Positions 24,969 through 34,930 of a stretch of DNA of 64,000 nt are shown here, one piece after another. The first letter of the stretch is position 1. Each line of letters begins with the position of its first letter. Location: contig NZ_JARULC010000002.1 of NCBI RefSeq assembly GCF_029688625.1, positions 620,001-684,000 on the forward strand, given 5' to 3'. A program made the position numbers and the translations under genes. The stretch comes from Qipengyuania marincola (GTDB lineage Bacteria > Pseudomonadota > Alphaproteobacteria > Sphingomonadales > Sphingomonadaceae). The notes under the pieces are model-generated. The model saw nothing but the letters and a program-made list of their open reading frames with translations, did not search any database and had not been told where the DNA came from.

Positions 24969-25055
24969 GCTGCATTCAATCCGTCGCAGTTTGCTATTGT
25001 TTGTCGCGATGATCGATCCCGGTCTTCCCGACAGCAAGCACAATGGAGCGCCGCG

Positions 25056-25946
25056 ATGAGCCTCGCTCAGCCTGGCGATGCGGTTCGCCTGCGGTTCTTT
25101 TTGCCGCCACGCGACCTCGCACCCTTCGTCACGACGATATACCAGCTCGACATTACCGGTGCGCAAGGCGAACCCATTGAGGATGCGCTACACCCCGAAT
25201 GGGCGAATATCCGGCTCATCACCGCAGGCGAAATCGAGGCCGGGATCGGCGGCGGGCCGCTCGCCCCGGTACCACGTAGTATTCTCGTCGGCCCTACCAG
25301 CCATGCCGTCCGCTTCCGGGCCCAGAGCGCTCGCAGCTGGGGAATCGGGCTTTTGCCACTTGGCTGGGCGCGGCTGGTCGATGCCCCGGCCTGCGAATAT
25401 GCCGACCGCTTCGTCGATCTGGCGCAAGAACGCGACCTTGCCCGCCTTGGTGCTCTGGCCGCATGTCACGAGCGCGATGGTCAATCGGCGAAGAGCTTTC
25501 GCGATCGCCTGGTCGACGTGCTCAGAACCCTGCTGACCGCGCCGCAGCCGCGCGATGCCGAGATCGTGCGGCTGGAACATGCCCTCGTCGATCGCGAAGT
25601 GCATAATGTGGCGGCGCTGTCGGAAAAATCGGGCATCGGGACGCGCTCGCTCGAGCGGCTCAGCAAAAACGTGTTCGGCTTTCCGCCCCAACTCCTCCTG
25701 CGCCGCCAGCGATTCTTGCGCAGCCTTGCCCAATTCATGCTCGACCCCTCGCTCAAGTGGATCGATGCGCTCGACAGCCACTATCACGATCAGGCGCATT
25801 TCGTCCGCGACTTCAAGCAATTCATGGGAACGAGCCCGAGCAAATATGCGCGCCAACCCCACCCGGTGCTGGGTGCCGCCGTCCATGCCCGCAAGGCGAT
25901 TGCGGGTGAGGCGGTGCAAGTGCTTCACCGGCCGCCGGCCGCCTGA
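25056..25946 (+). CDS. AraC-type transcriptional regulator (cluster of three, second)
   Basis: 296 residues with the same sensor start as its neighbours (RLRFFLPPRDLAPFV, PEWANIRLI, GLLPLGWARLVD) and a C-terminal double helix-turn-helix (GTRSLERLSKNVFGFPP and HDQAHFVRDFKQFMGTSPSKY). The segment [20 protein letters not shown] is nearly the same as in the third gene, indicating recent duplication. GGAG lies 8 nt before the ATG at 25056. No effector gene is adjacent other than the paralogs. Confidence 0.82.
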   Translation: MSLAQPGDAVRLRFFLPPRDLAPFVTTIYQLDITGAQGEPIEDALHPEWANIRLITAGEIEAGIGGGPLAPVPRSILVGPTSHAVRFRAQSARSWGIGLLPLGWARLVDAPACEYADRFVDLAQERDLARLGALAACHERDGQSAKSFRDRLVDVLRTLLTAPQPRDAEIVRLEHALVDREVHNVAALSEKSGIGTRSLERLSKNVFGFPPQLLLRRQRFLRSLAQFMLDPSLKWIDALDSHYHDQAHFVRDFKQFMGTSPSKYARQPHPVLGAAVHARKAIAGEAVQVLHRPPAA

Positions 25947-26026
25947 ACCTTGCCTGCCGTCTTGAAACGTAGCAGACCCAGCCACTTGATGGGCCGCGCC
26001 GCGGCCCGGCGGGGCACTTTCTGACA

Positions 26027-26956
26027 ATGGCGATGGCGGATGCCGATTCACTCACGACGGATTTCGTTTCGGACCGTCTGGTGCTGCGCCTGGTGGCCCC
26101 GCCCGCCGATCTCGCGCCCTTCGTCGCGGGACTTTACCGCATGATCGTGCCACCTGGCGCGTCGGTCGAGGACTGGTTGCCACCCGAGGAAGCCAATCTG
26201 CGGACCGGAACTGCTACCGAATATTCCGCGGCAATCGGGGATGGGGAGATGGCCGACGTCCCTGCCGCCATTATCTCGGGCCCGACCGACCGGGTGACGC
26301 ACCTGCGCATCAGCGAAGGCAGTTTCTGGGGCATGGGCCTGACGCCAACCGGATGGGCGCAGCTTGTGGACATGCCGGTCGACAGCTGCGTGAACCGGTT
26401 TCAGGACGTGCGCACCGCCGGTATCCCTGACGCGCTGTGCGATATGCTGGACCACCTGCGCGACATCGGCGACGATATCGTCCGGGCGGCAAGCCTCGTC
26501 AATGCGACCTTGCGACGGATGCTGGCCCAACGGCCACCGGCAGACGAGAGAATTCTGGCAATCCACCGCGCTCTTCTCACAGATCACGAATCGAGCGTGG
26601 CCGCCATTGCCGAGCGCCACGACATGAATGCACGCACTTTCATCCGTTTCTCGCAGAAGCGGTTCGGCTTTCCTCCGCGCATTCTGTTGCGCCGCCAGCG
26701 GTTCCTGCGCAGCCTTGGCAAGTTCATGCTCGACCCGTCGCTGAGCTGGATCAATGCGCTCGATACCGCCTATTGGGACCAGGCGCATTTCATTCGCGAT
26801 TTCCGCGCGACCATGGGCATGACGCCGAGCGACTATGCCCGGCGCGAACACCCTATCGTGGCAGCGGCGGTGGCAGTGACGCACCGCCGCAGCGGCATTA
26901 CCATGCAGGGCCTTTACGATCCGGCCCGGCCGATCCAGTCCGAAACTGGGCTTTAG
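26027..26956 (+). CDS. AraC-type transcriptional regulator (cluster of three, third)
   Basis: 309 residues. Sensor half with [23 protein letters not shown] and [15 protein letters not shown]-binding half with [18 protein letters not shown] and [21 protein letters not shown]. Compared with the second gene, most of the DNA-recognition half is conserved but the first recognition helix differs (NARTFIRF versus GTRSLERL), so the DNA target may differ. It is followed after 53 nt by pheS in the same direction. A second in-frame ATG lies two codons after the first. Confidence 0.82.
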   Translation: MAMADADSLTTDFVSDRLVLRLVAPPADLAPFVAGLYRMIVPPGASVEDWLPPEEANLRTGTATEYSAAIGDGEMADVPAAIISGPTDRVTHLRISEGSFWGMGLTPTGWAQLVDMPVDSCVNRFQDVRTAGIPDALCDMLDHLRDIGDDIVRAASLVNATLRRMLAQRPPADERILAIHRALLTDHESSVAAIAERHDMNARTFIRFSQKRFGFPPRILLRRQRFLRSLGKFMLDPSLSWINALDTAYWDQAHFIRDFRATMGMTPSDYARREHPIVAAAVAVTHRRSGITMQGLYDPARPIQSETGL

Positions 26957-27009
26957 CATTTGGCCGCTTCCCGCTAGAGGCAGCCGCGCAAGACACAGCC
27001 GAGGATTCA

Positions 27010-28110
27010 ATGACCGAGTTGGCGATGTTGCGGGACAATGCTCTCGCACGGATAGACGATGCGTCCGATGCGGCCGCGCTGGAGGTGCTGCGCGTAGAGT
27101 ATCTGGGCAAGCAGGGTTCGATCTCGGGCCTGATGAAGACGCTCGGCAAGATGACGCCGGAAGAGCGTCAGACCGAAGCGCCCAGGATTCAGGGTCTGCG
27201 CACCGAGGTCGCCGATGCGATCGCGGCGAAGAAGGCGGAGCTCGACGATGCCGAACTCGAAGCCCGGCTTACGCGCGAGGTGCTCGACCTGACCCTGCCC
27301 GCGCCGCAAGCGCCGCAAGGCTCGGTTCACCCGGTCAGCCAGGTGATGGACGAGTTGGCCGAAATCTTCGCCGACCTCGGTTTCTCGGTCGCCACCGGGC
27401 CGGAGATCGAGGACGACTGGCACAATTTCACCGCGCTCAACATGGCCGAAACGCACCCGGCGCGCGCGATGCATGATACGTTCTATTTCCCTGATGTGGA
27501 CAGCGACGGCCGCCGCATGCTGCTCCGCACGCATACCTCGCCGGTGCAAATCCGTTCGATGGCCGAGCAGGGCGCGCCCATTCGCATCATCGCGCCGGGC
27601 CGCGTCTACCGCTCGGACAGCGATGCGACGCACACGCCGATGTTCCACCAGGTGGAAGGTCTGGTGATCGGCAAGGGCATCCACCTCGGCCACCTCAAGT
27701 GGACGCTGGAGACCTTCCTCAAGGCCTTCTTCGAGCGCGACGATATCGTGCTGCGCCTGCGCCCTAGCTATTTCCCCTTCACCGAACCCTCGGTCGAGGT
27801 CGATGTGGGGTGGCAGGACGTGAACGGTCGCCGCGTGCTCGGCGGGGACGGCGATGCGCCGGGCCATGGCTGGATGGAACTGCTCGGCAGCGGCATGGTC
27901 AATCGCCGCGTGCTTGAATTCGCGGGCGTCGATCCGGACGTCTATTCGGGCTTCGCCTGGGGCCTTGGCGTGGACCGGCTCGCGATGCTGAAATACGGCA
28001 TGGACGATCTGCGCGCCTTTTTCGACGGCGACTATCGCTGGGCGGAGCATTACGGCTTCTCGCCCTTCGACCAGCCCACCCTGTCTGCCGGCGTAGGAGC
28101 GCGCGCATGA
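27010..28110 (+). CDS. pheS: phenylalanine-tRNA ligase alpha subunit
   Basis: 366 residues. N-terminal coiled-coil region (residues 1-95, with [20 protein letters not shown]) and class II catalytic core with [15 protein letters not shown] and the C-terminal [14 protein letters not shown] motif 3. Charges tRNA-Phe as an alpha2-beta2 enzyme. The ATG at 27010 matches the family N-terminus; the frame is open far upstream but without homology. Overlaps pheT by 4 nt. Confidence 0.97.
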   Translation: MTELAMLRDNALARIDDASDAAALEVLRVEYLGKQGSISGLMKTLGKMTPEERQTEAPRIQGLRTEVADAIAAKKAELDDAELEARLTREVLDLTLPAPQAPQGSVHPVSQVMDELAEIFADLGFSVATGPEIEDDWHNFTALNMAETHPARAMHDTFYFPDVDSDGRRMLLRTHTSPVQIRSMAEQGAPIRIIAPGRVYRSDSDATHTPMFHQVEGLVIGKGIHLGHLKWTLETFLKAFFERDDIVLRLRPSYFPFTEPSVEVDVGWQDVNGRRVLGGDGDAPGHGWMELLGSGMVNRRVLEFAGVDPDVYSGFAWGLGVDRLAMLKYGMDDLRAFFDGDYRWAEHYGFSPFDQPTLSAGVGARA

Positions 28111-30500
28111 AGTTCTCGCTCGAATGGCTGAAGCACTTCCTCGACACCGATGCCTCGGTGGCGGAGATAGCCGCTGCGCTCAACCGGATCGGCCATGAGG
28201 TCGAGGGCATCGAGGACCCGGCGGACAGACTGGCAGGTTTCCGCGTCGCCAAGGTGCTGACGGCCGAGAAGCATCCCGATGCCGACAAGCTGCAGGTCCT
28301 CAGCGTCGATACCGGTGACGGCCAGCCGCTGCAGGTCGTTTGCGGGGCGCCCAATGCGCGTGCGGGCATGAAGGGTGTGCTCGGCCTGCCCGGCGCGGTG
28401 GTCCCCGCTAACGGCATGGAATTGCGCAAGAGCGCGATCCGCGGCGTCGAAAGCAACGGCATGATGTGCTCGGTGCGCGAACTCGAACTCGGCGACGAGC
28501 ATGACGGCATCATCGAATTGCCCGAGGATGCGCCGGTCGGGGAAAGCTTCGCCGACTATAGCGATGCGTCGCCCGTGTTCGACGTGGCGATCACCCCCAA
28601 TCGTCCGGACTGCATGGGCGTGATGGGCATCGCACGCGATCTCGCGGCGGCGGGCCTCGGCACGTTCAAGCCGGTCGAGGTACCGGCGATCGATGGCAAT
28701 GGCGCGTGCCCGGTCGAGATCCGCACCGACGATCCCGACGGCTGTCCGGCTTTCTATGGCCGTGTCATTCGCGGAGTCGACAACAGCAAGCCCTCACCGG
28801 AATGGATGCAGCGCCGGCTGAAGGCTGCGGGCCAGCGACCGATCAGCGCGCTGGTGGATTGCACCAACTATCTTATGCTCGCCTGCGGGCGTCCGGCGCA
28901 TGTCTACGACGTCGCCAAGCTGTCCGGCCCTGTCGTCGCGCGCCGAGCGCAGGATGGCGAGACGATGCAGGCGCTCAATGAAAAGACCTACACGCTCGAT
29001 GACACGATGACGGTTATCGCCGACGATGCTGGTGTCCATGATATCGGCGGGATCATGGGCGGCGAGCATTCCGGTGCGAGTGAGGGCACGACCGACGTCC
29101 TGCTCGAGATCGCCTATTTCGATCCCGAGCGCATCGGCGTGACCGGTCGCAAGCTCGGCCTCGCGTCGGACGCGCGTACGCGGTTCGAGCGCGGTGTCGA
29201 TCCGGCCTTCCTGGACGATGGCCTTGCGCTTCTGACCGACCTGATCGTGCAGACCTGCGGCGGTACGCCGAGCGAAGCAATTCGCGCGGGCGAGCCACCG
29301 GTGGAGCCGATGGTCGTGCCGTTCGATCCCGGACTGACTCTGCGCCTGGGTGGTGTCGAGGTGGCCGAGGACGAGCAGCGCCGCATTCTGACCGAACTCG
29401 ACTTCGCGGTGGGCCCCGACTGGCAGGTCACCTGCCCGCCGCGCCGTCACGACATCGAAGGCCCTGCGGATCTGGTCGAGGAAGTGGTGCGCATCCACGG
29501 GCTCGACAATGTTGAGAGCGTGGCCCTCCCACGTGCCGATGGCGTCGCGCAGCCGACCGCTTCGCCGCAGCAGAAGCTCGAGCGCAAGCTGCGCCGCGCA
29601 GCTGCTGCGCGTGGGCTGAACGAGGCAGTGACCTGGTCCTTCCTACCCAGCGCCGACGCCGAGCACTTCGCGGACGGCGCGCAGCTTTGGGTGCTCGACA
29701 ATCCGATCAGCGAGGACATGAAGGCGATGCGCCCCTCGCTCATTCCCGGCCTGCTCGCCGCGGCCAAGCGCAATGCCGATCGCGGCGCGCCGGGCACGCG
29801 CCTGTTCGAAATCGGACGTCGCTATTTCCGCGGCAAGGGCGGCGCGAGCGACGAGAAGCCAACGCTTGGCGTAGTGCTCGCGGGCGAGAAGACCCCGCGC
29901 GGCTGGGCGCAGGGCAAGGCTACTGGCTTAGACGCCTATGACGCCAAGGCCGAAGCGCTCGCCCTGCTCGATGCCGCCGGTGCGCCGGTCGACAACCTCA
30001 TGGTCATGGGTGAGGCGGGCGATCAGTTCCACCCCGGCCAGTCCGCCACGCTGCGGCTCGGCCCGAAGACCGTGCTCGCCCGCTTCGGCGCGCTGCACCC
30101 GCGCACGCTCAAGGCCTTCGACGTGGACGGCCCGGTCGTCGCGGTCGAAATTTTCCTCGACGCTATCCCGGCGAAAAAAGGCGGCGGCAGTTTCGCGCGC
30201 CCGACCTACACGCCGCCCGCATTGCAGGCGATCACTCGCGACTTCGCCTTTCTCGTCCCCGCCGATCTTGCTGCTGCCGACCTCGTGCGCGCGGTGAAGG
30301 GCGCGGACAAGCAAGCTATCGTCTCGGCGCGCGTGTTCGACGTTTTCGCCGGGCAAGGCGTGCCCGAAGGCAAGAAGTCGGTCGCGGTAGAGGTCGTGCT
30401 TCAGCCGGGCGAGAAAAGCTTCACCGACGAGGAGATCAAGGCGATCTCGGACAAAGTGGTGGCCGCTGCCGCCAAGCAGGGCGCGGAGTTGCGCGGATGA
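28107..30500 (+). CDS. pheT: phenylalanine-tRNA ligase beta subunit
   Basis: 797 residues with the full bacterial domain series: EMAP-like tRNA-binding domain (about 40-150, with [17 protein letters not shown]), B3/B4 editing domain (about 210-385), B5 domain (about 405-475), catalytic-like core and C-terminal FDX-ACB anticodon-binding domain (about 705-797). The start overlaps pheS by 4 nt and the end overlaps the SDR gene by 4 nt, giving a coupled three-gene operon. Confidence 0.97.
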   Translation: MKFSLEWLKHFLDTDASVAEIAAALNRIGHEVEGIEDPADRLAGFRVAKVLTAEKHPDADKLQVLSVDTGDGQPLQVVCGAPNARAGMKGVLGLPGAVVPANGMELRKSAIRGVESNGMMCSVRELELGDEHDGIIELPEDAPVGESFADYSDASPVFDVAITPNRPDCMGVMGIARDLAAAGLGTFKPVEVPAIDGNGACPVEIRTDDPDGCPAFYGRVIRGVDNSKPSPEWMQRRLKAAGQRPISALVDCTNYLMLACGRPAHVYDVAKLSGPVVARRAQDGETMQALNEKTYTLDDTMTVIADDAGVHDIGGIMGGEHSGASEGTTDVLLEIAYFDPERIGVTGRKLGLASDARTRFERGVDPAFLDDGLALLTDLIVQTCGGTPSEAIRAGEPPVEPMVVPFDPGLTLRLGGVEVAEDEQRRILTELDFAVGPDWQVTCPPRRHDIEGPADLVEEVVRIHGLDNVESVALPRADGVAQPTASPQQKLERKLRRAAAARGLNEAVTWSFLPSADAEHFADGAQLWVLDNPISEDMKAMRPSLIPGLLAAAKRNADRGAPGTRLFEIGRRYFRGKGGASDEKPTLGVVLAGEKTPRGWAQGKATGLDAYDAKAEALALLDAAGAPVDNLMVMGEAGDQFHPGQSATLRLGPKTVLARFGALHPRTLKAFDVDGPVVAVEIFLDAIPAKKGGGSFARPTYTPPALQAITRDFAFLVPADLAAADLVRAVKGADKQAIVSARVFDVFAGQGVPEGKKSVAVEVVLQPGEKSFTDEEIKAISDKVVAAAAKQGAELRG

Positions 30501-31240
30501 AGACGGCTTTCGTAACCGGAGCGACCGCGGGCATTGGTGAAGCGACTGTCCGTGCGCTCGTGGCCAAAGGCTGGCGCTGCGTGGCGACGGGACGCCGCAA
30601 GGAACGGCTCGATGCGCTGGTCGCGGAGCTGGGGGCAGAGGCAATCCACCCTTGCGTCTTCGACGTGCGCGACGAGGTTGCGATGGATGCCGCCATTGCT
30701 GCATTGCCCGAGGACTTCGCCGGGATCGACCTGTTGGTGAACAACGCGGGTCTCGCGCAAGGCCTCTCGCCCGCGCAGGAGGCGAACCTCGACGACTGGC
30801 AAACCATGATCGACACCAATGTGACGGCCATGGTCAAGCTGACCCGCAAGCTGCTGCCCGTTCTGATCGAGCGCAAGGGCGCGATCATTGCGATCGGCTC
30901 GGTCGCGGGGAGTTATGTCTATCCGGGCGGTAATGTGTATGCAGGCTCCAAGGCCTTCGCGAACCACTTCACGCTGGCCCTGCGCGCCGATCTCCATGGC
31001 ACCGGCGTGCGCGTGACCAGCATCGAGCCGGGCATGGTCGAGACCGAATTCACGCTGGTCCGCACCGGCAGCCAGCAGGCGAGCGACGACCTTTATCGCG
31101 GGTCCGACCCGATGACCGGCAAGGACATTGCGAACACTATCCTGTGGGTGGCCGAACTGCCCCCGCACCTCAACATCAACCGCATCGAGCTGATGCCGGT
31201 GAGCCAGGATTTCGCCGGCTTCCGCGTCGCGCGCGACTGA
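30497..31240 (+). CDS. SDR-family NADP-dependent oxidoreductase (YdfG-like)
   Basis: 247 residues. TGATAGIGEA cofactor loop, TGRRKERL after strand 2 (NADP preference), LLVNNAGLA, GSVAGSY with Ser and YAGSKAF with catalytic Tyr/Lys, and an end (PPHLNINRIELMPVSQ) typical of the YdfG group that oxidises serine, allo-threonine and 3-hydroxy acids. It overlaps pheT by 4 nt, so it is translationally coupled to the synthetase although it has no obvious link to translation. Confidence 0.87.
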   Translation: MKTAFVTGATAGIGEATVRALVAKGWRCVATGRRKERLDALVAELGAEAIHPCVFDVRDEVAMDAAIAALPEDFAGIDLLVNNAGLAQGLSPAQEANLDDWQTMIDTNVTAMVKLTRKLLPVLIERKGAIIAIGSVAGSYVYPGGNVYAGSKAFANHFTLALRADLHGTGVRVTSIEPGMVETEFTLVRTGSQQASDDLYRGSDPMTGKDIANTILWVAELPPHLNINRIELMPVSQDFAGFRVARD

Positions 31241-31247
31241 GTATTAC

Positions 31248-32783
31248 ATGACTTCCAATCGCCGTACCTTCGCGATCATCTCGCACCCCGACGCGGGCAA
31301 GACGACGCTCACCGAAAAGCTGCTGCTGCAGGGCGGGGCCATCCACCTCGCGGGCGAGGTCAAGGCGCGCGGGGCGGCGCGGCGGGCGCGATCGGACTGG
31401 ATGAAGATCGAGCAGCAGCGCGGTATCTCGGTCACCTCCAGCGTTATGACCTTCGAGAAAGAGATCGACGGCGAACTCATCACCTTCAACCTGCTCGACA
31501 CGCCGGGCCACGAGGATTTCTCGGAAGACACCTACCGCACGCTGACTGCGGTCGATTCCGCCATCATGGTGATCGACGTCGCCAAGGGGATCGAGAGCCA
31601 GACGCGCAAGCTGTTCGAGGTTTGCCGCCTGCGCAACGTGCCGATCATCACCTTCGTCAACAAGGTCGACCGGGAAGGACGCCCGCTGTTCGAGATCCTC
31701 GACGAAGTGGCTGACGCGCTCGCGCTCGACGTCAGCCCGCAGAACGCGCCGCTCGGCATGGGCGGGCTGTTCACGGGGGTACTCGATTTCGAGACCGACA
31801 CGGTCACGCGGCCCGAAGGCGGGAGCAAAGAATTTCTCGGCAAGCGGGAGCCGCTGGGCGACCTGCCGGAGGAACTCGAAGAAGAGATCGAGCTGACCAA
31901 GATCGGCTATCCCGAATTCGACCTCGAAGCCTATCGCAATGGCGATCTGACGCCGGTGTTTTTCGGCTCCGCGCTCAAGAATTTCGGCGTCGAGGAGCTG
32001 ATCGAGGCGATTGCCAAGTGGGCCCCTCCGCCGCGCCCGCAGCCCGCCGGCGAAGAGCAGATCAGCCCCGAGCGCGACGAGGTCACCGGCTTCATCTTCA
32101 AGGTGCAGGCCAACATGGACCCCAACCACCGCGACCGGATCGCTTTCATGCGGCAGGTTTCGGGCACCTTCAAACGCGGCATGAAGCTGACGCCATCGGG
32201 CCTCGGGAAGCCCATCGCGGTCCACTCGCCGATCCTCTTCTTCGCGCAGGATCGCGAGATCGCCGACACCGCGCTGGCGGGCGACATTATCGGTATCCCC
32301 AACCACGGCACGCTGCGCGTCGGGGATACGCTGTCCGAGAAAAACGATGTACGTTTCACCGGCCTGCCGAACTTCGCGCCGGAGATCTTGCGCCGCGTCG
32401 TACTGGCCGATCCGACGAAGACCAAGCAGCTCAGGAAAGCGCTCGATGATTTGTCCGAAGAGGGCGTGATCCAGGTCTTCTACCCGGAGATCGGGGCACA
32501 ACACATAGTCGGCGTGGTTGGTCAGCTGCAGCTGGAAGTGCTGATTTCGCGCATGGAGGCGGAGTACAAGGTGAAGGCCAATCTCGAGCCGTCACCCTTC
32601 GCCACCGCGCGCTGGGTCAAGGGCGACGACAAGGCGCTGGATGAGTTCGAGAAATTCAATCGCGCCAACCTTGCCCGCGACCGGGATGGCGATCTCGTCT
32701 TCATGGCCAAGAGCCCGTGGGACGTGAATTACCAGGAAGAGAAGAATCCGGACCTGACCTTCTCGGCGACAAAAGAACGGTAG
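31248..32783 (+). CDS. prfC: peptide chain release factor 3
   Basis: 511 residues, a translational GTPase that removes RF1/RF2 from the ribosome after peptide release. G1 SHPDAGKTT (12-20), G2 RGISVTSSVM (59-68), G3 DTPGHED (84-90), G4 NKVD (138-141), followed by EF-G-like domain II and the RF3 C-terminal domain with EIGAQHIVGVVGQLQLEVL. The start ATG 31248 is 7 nt after the upstream stop. May be part of the pheST operon. Confidence 0.96.
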   Translation: MTSNRRTFAIISHPDAGKTTLTEKLLLQGGAIHLAGEVKARGAARRARSDWMKIEQQRGISVTSSVMTFEKEIDGELITFNLLDTPGHEDFSEDTYRTLTAVDSAIMVIDVAKGIESQTRKLFEVCRLRNVPIITFVNKVDREGRPLFEILDEVADALALDVSPQNAPLGMGGLFTGVLDFETDTVTRPEGGSKEFLGKREPLGDLPEELEEEIELTKIGYPEFDLEAYRNGDLTPVFFGSALKNFGVEELIEAIAKWAPPPRPQPAGEEQISPERDEVTGFIFKVQANMDPNHRDRIAFMRQVSGTFKRGMKLTPSGLGKPIAVHSPILFFAQDREIADTALAGDIIGIPNHGTLRVGDTLSEKNDVRFTGLPNFAPEILRRVVLADPTKTKQLRKALDDLSEEGVIQVFYPEIGAQHIVGVVGQLQLEVLISRMEAEYKVKANLEPSPFATARWVKGDDKALDEFEKFNRANLARDRDGDLVFMAKSPWDVNYQEEKNPDLTFSATKER

Positions 32784-32819
32784 GTTGAATCAATAGTGGA
32801 GCCGTTGCAAAGCGCCCCG

Positions 32820-33689
32820 ATGACTATTCCCGGCCCAACCTCCCAGACCTTCATCTCGCAGCGACTGCGGCTCAACTATCTCGACTGGGGCAATCGCGGA
32901 AAGCCGCCGCTGGTCCTGGTTCACGGTGGGCGTGACCATGCGCGCAGCTGGGACTGGGTCGCGGAAGAGCTGTGCCAGGATTGGCACGTCGTCGCGATGG
33001 ACCACCGCGGGCATGGCGACTCCGACTGGGTTTCCGACGGCAATTACTCCTCCAGCGACATGGTCTACGATCTCGCGCAGCTAGTGCATCAGCTCGGCGT
33101 CGGTCCGGTGACCATCGTTAGCCATTCCATGGGCGGCAATGTGTCGCTGCGCTACGCCGGGACCTTCCCGAACATGGTCACGAAGATCGTGGCGATCGAA
33201 GGTCTGGGTCCAAGTCCGAAGCGACAGAAGGAGATGAGGGCGAAGCCCTATCCCGAACGCTTGAACGAATGGATCGGCAAGAAACGCGCCGCCTCCGCCC
33301 GCACGCCGCGCAAGTACGAGAGCATCGAGGCAGCCTTCGCGCGGATGATCGATGAGAACAGCTACCTCACCGAGGAGCAGGCGCGGCATCTTACGCTTCA
33401 TGGCGTCAATCGTAACGAGGATGGAACCTATAGCTGGAAGTTCGACCCGCATCTCAATGTCTGGCCGGTCGAAGACATCGCCGATGAATTCCTCCACCAG
33501 ACCTGGGCGGCGATCACGGCGCCGACGCTGTTACTCTATGGCGCGGACAGCTGGGCTTCCAATCCCAAGGGCGACGGCAGGCTTGAACACTTTGCCAATG
33601 CCGAGGTGATCGAGTTCGACAATGCCGGCCACTGGTTGCACCATGACCAGTTCGACCGGTTCATGGCGACACTGAGGGATTTCCTTTGA
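32820..33689 (+). CDS. alpha/beta hydrolase
   Basis: 289 residues from ATG 32820 (GTG 32796 would add eight residues; neither has a clear ribosome site). Core motifs: oxyanion loop VHGGRDH, HRGHGDSD, nucleophile elbow SHSMGG, the acid region LYGADSW and the catalytic His in DNAGHWLHHDQ. This is a complete alpha/beta-hydrolase triad set of the epoxide-hydrolase/esterase type. Substrate unknown. Next gene 38 nt downstream, same strand. Confidence 0.87.
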   Translation: MTIPGPTSQTFISQRLRLNYLDWGNRGKPPLVLVHGGRDHARSWDWVAEELCQDWHVVAMDHRGHGDSDWVSDGNYSSSDMVYDLAQLVHQLGVGPVTIVSHSMGGNVSLRYAGTFPNMVTKIVAIEGLGPSPKRQKEMRAKPYPERLNEWIGKKRAASARTPRKYESIEAAFARMIDENSYLTEEQARHLTLHGVNRNEDGTYSWKFDPHLNVWPVEDIADEFLHQTWAAITAPTLLLYGADSWASNPKGDGRLEHFANAEVIEFDNAGHWLHHDQFDRFMATLRDFL

Positions 33690-33727
33690 CGGCGGCACAT
33701 ATCGTGCAGCGAAAGCGTTGACCGGGG

Positions 33728-34429
33728 GTGCAGCTTACCTTCGCCAGCTACAACATTCACAAGGCGGTCGGCCTCGACCGCAAGCGCGATCCCGAGCGTA
33801 TCCTCTCGGTCCTGCACGAGATCGATGCCGATGTCATCGCCTTACAGGAGGCGGATCGGCGCATCGGCGACCGGGCAACGGTGCTTCCGCGTGCCGCCCT
33901 CGACGACACGAAATGGCGTGTCATCGAGGTGGCGCGGCGGCCGCGGAGCATCGGCTGGCACGGCAATGCGCTGCTGGTCAGGCGAGATGTCGAGATCGTC
34001 GCGTCTCATGCACTCGATATTCCGACACTCGAGCCGCGCGGCGCGGCGTGCGGCGAAATCGTGATCGAGGGTCAATTGCTTCGGATCATCGGGACGCATC
34101 TCGACCTGTCCGGCCTGCGCAGGCGCGACCAGATCCGATCGCTCCTCACCTACATCCGGGTCTGCGAGCGCGATCTGCCCTCGGTCATTCTCGGCGATTT
34201 CAACCAGTGGGGCAGAAATACGGGTGCGATGCGGGAATTCGGGGAGGAGTGGCAGCTATTAACGCCGGGGCGCAGCTATCCCAGCCGTCAGCCGATCGCG
34301 ACGCTGGATCGCATTGCCGTGACGCGTCACTGGGAATGCGTCGATAGCAAGGTCCACCACACCTCGCTGGCGGCCGTGGCATCAGACCATCTTCCCGTCG
34401 TTGCGCAGCTCAAGCTGCACACGAAATAG
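33728..34429 (+). CDS. endonuclease/exonuclease/phosphatase-family protein
   Basis: 233 residues from GTG 33728. Family motifs: SYNIHK (N-terminal Asn), LQEADRR (metal-binding Glu), GTHLDL, LGDFNQWG (Asp and Asn) and the closing SDHLPVVA (Asp-His pair). The same fold acts on DNA, RNA, phospholipids or phosphoinositides; small bacterial members are mostly uncharacterised. No signal peptide, so cytoplasmic. Adjacent to an alpha/beta hydrolase, so a lipid-related role is possible but not shown. Confidence 0.8.
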   Translation: MQLTFASYNIHKAVGLDRKRDPERILSVLHEIDADVIALQEADRRIGDRATVLPRAALDDTKWRVIEVARRPRSIGWHGNALLVRRDVEIVASHALDIPTLEPRGAACGEIVIEGQLLRIIGTHLDLSGLRRRDQIRSLLTYIRVCERDLPSVILGDFNQWGRNTGAMREFGEEWQLLTPGRSYPSRQPIATLDRIAVTRHWECVDSKVHHTSLAAVASDHLPVVAQLKLHTK

Positions 34430-34504
34430 GCTGCTGACTATAAATCAGGCAAACTAAGGGCTCGTCAGTCGCGCAGACGACGAATGGTTCGTTCTTGCGG
34501 CACT

Positions 34505-34521
34505 TTGGCACACTTCATGCT
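34505..34521 (+). promoter_or_regulatory. probable sigma-54 promoter for glnK-amtB
   Basis: TTGGCAC (34505-34511), a 5-nt spacer, then ATGCT (34517-34521) match the -24/-12 consensus with the defining GG-N10-GC spacing (GG at 34507-34508, GC at 34519-34520). It lies about 55 nt before the glnK start. RpoN/NtrC control of glnK-amtB is well established in Proteobacteria; a complete NtrC enhancer was not seen. Confidence 0.72.
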
Positions 34522-34574
34522 GCACCTGCGAAAGCCGGCAACGGGGCCGGCTGACACAAGCAGGGGGTGAACGC

Positions 34575-34913
34575 TTGAAATTCATCATCGCCGTCATCAA
34601 GCCATACAAGCTCGACGAGGTGCGCGAAGCGCTCGGCGCAGTGGGCGTGGCCGGTATGACCGTATCGGAAGTGAAGGGTTTCGGTCGGCAAAAAGGCCAG
34701 ACCGAGATTTACCGCGGCGCCGAGTATTCGACCAACATGCTGCCGAAAGTGAAGCTGGAGATTGCCACCAGCGACGATCTCGCCCCGCAAGTCGTCGAGA
34801 CGATCCAGCAGACCGCCAGCAGCGAAGCGATCGGCGACGGGAAGATTTTCGTTCTCGACCTCGCCAGCGCGACCCGCATCCGCACCGGCGAAACCGGCGA
34901 TACGGCCCTGTGA
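34575..34913 (+). CDS. glnK: nitrogen regulatory protein P-II (GlnK)
   Basis: 112 residues. The start is TTG 34575 with AGGGGG 7 nt upstream. P-II signature features are the N-terminal strand MKFIIAVIKPYK, the T-loop with uridylylation site Tyr51 in GAEYST, and the C-terminal GKIFVLDLASATRIRTGETG. It senses ATP/ADP and 2-oxoglutarate and closes the AmtB channel when nitrogen is plentiful. Immediately upstream of amtB, the usual pairing. Confidence 0.97.
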   Translation: MKFIIAVIKPYKLDEVREALGAVGVAGMTVSEVKGFGRQKGQTEIYRGAEYSTNMLPKVKLEIATSDDLAPQVVETIQQTASSEAIGDGKIFVLDLASATRIRTGETGDTAL

Positions 34914-34930
34914 CGATGAAGGATACCAAG

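Noticed and set aside
34430..34574. Second possible sigma-54 site in TGGTTCGTTCTTGC (about 34482-34496)
   Set aside because: The GG to GC spacing is 9 rather than 10 nt, so it does not meet the requirement.
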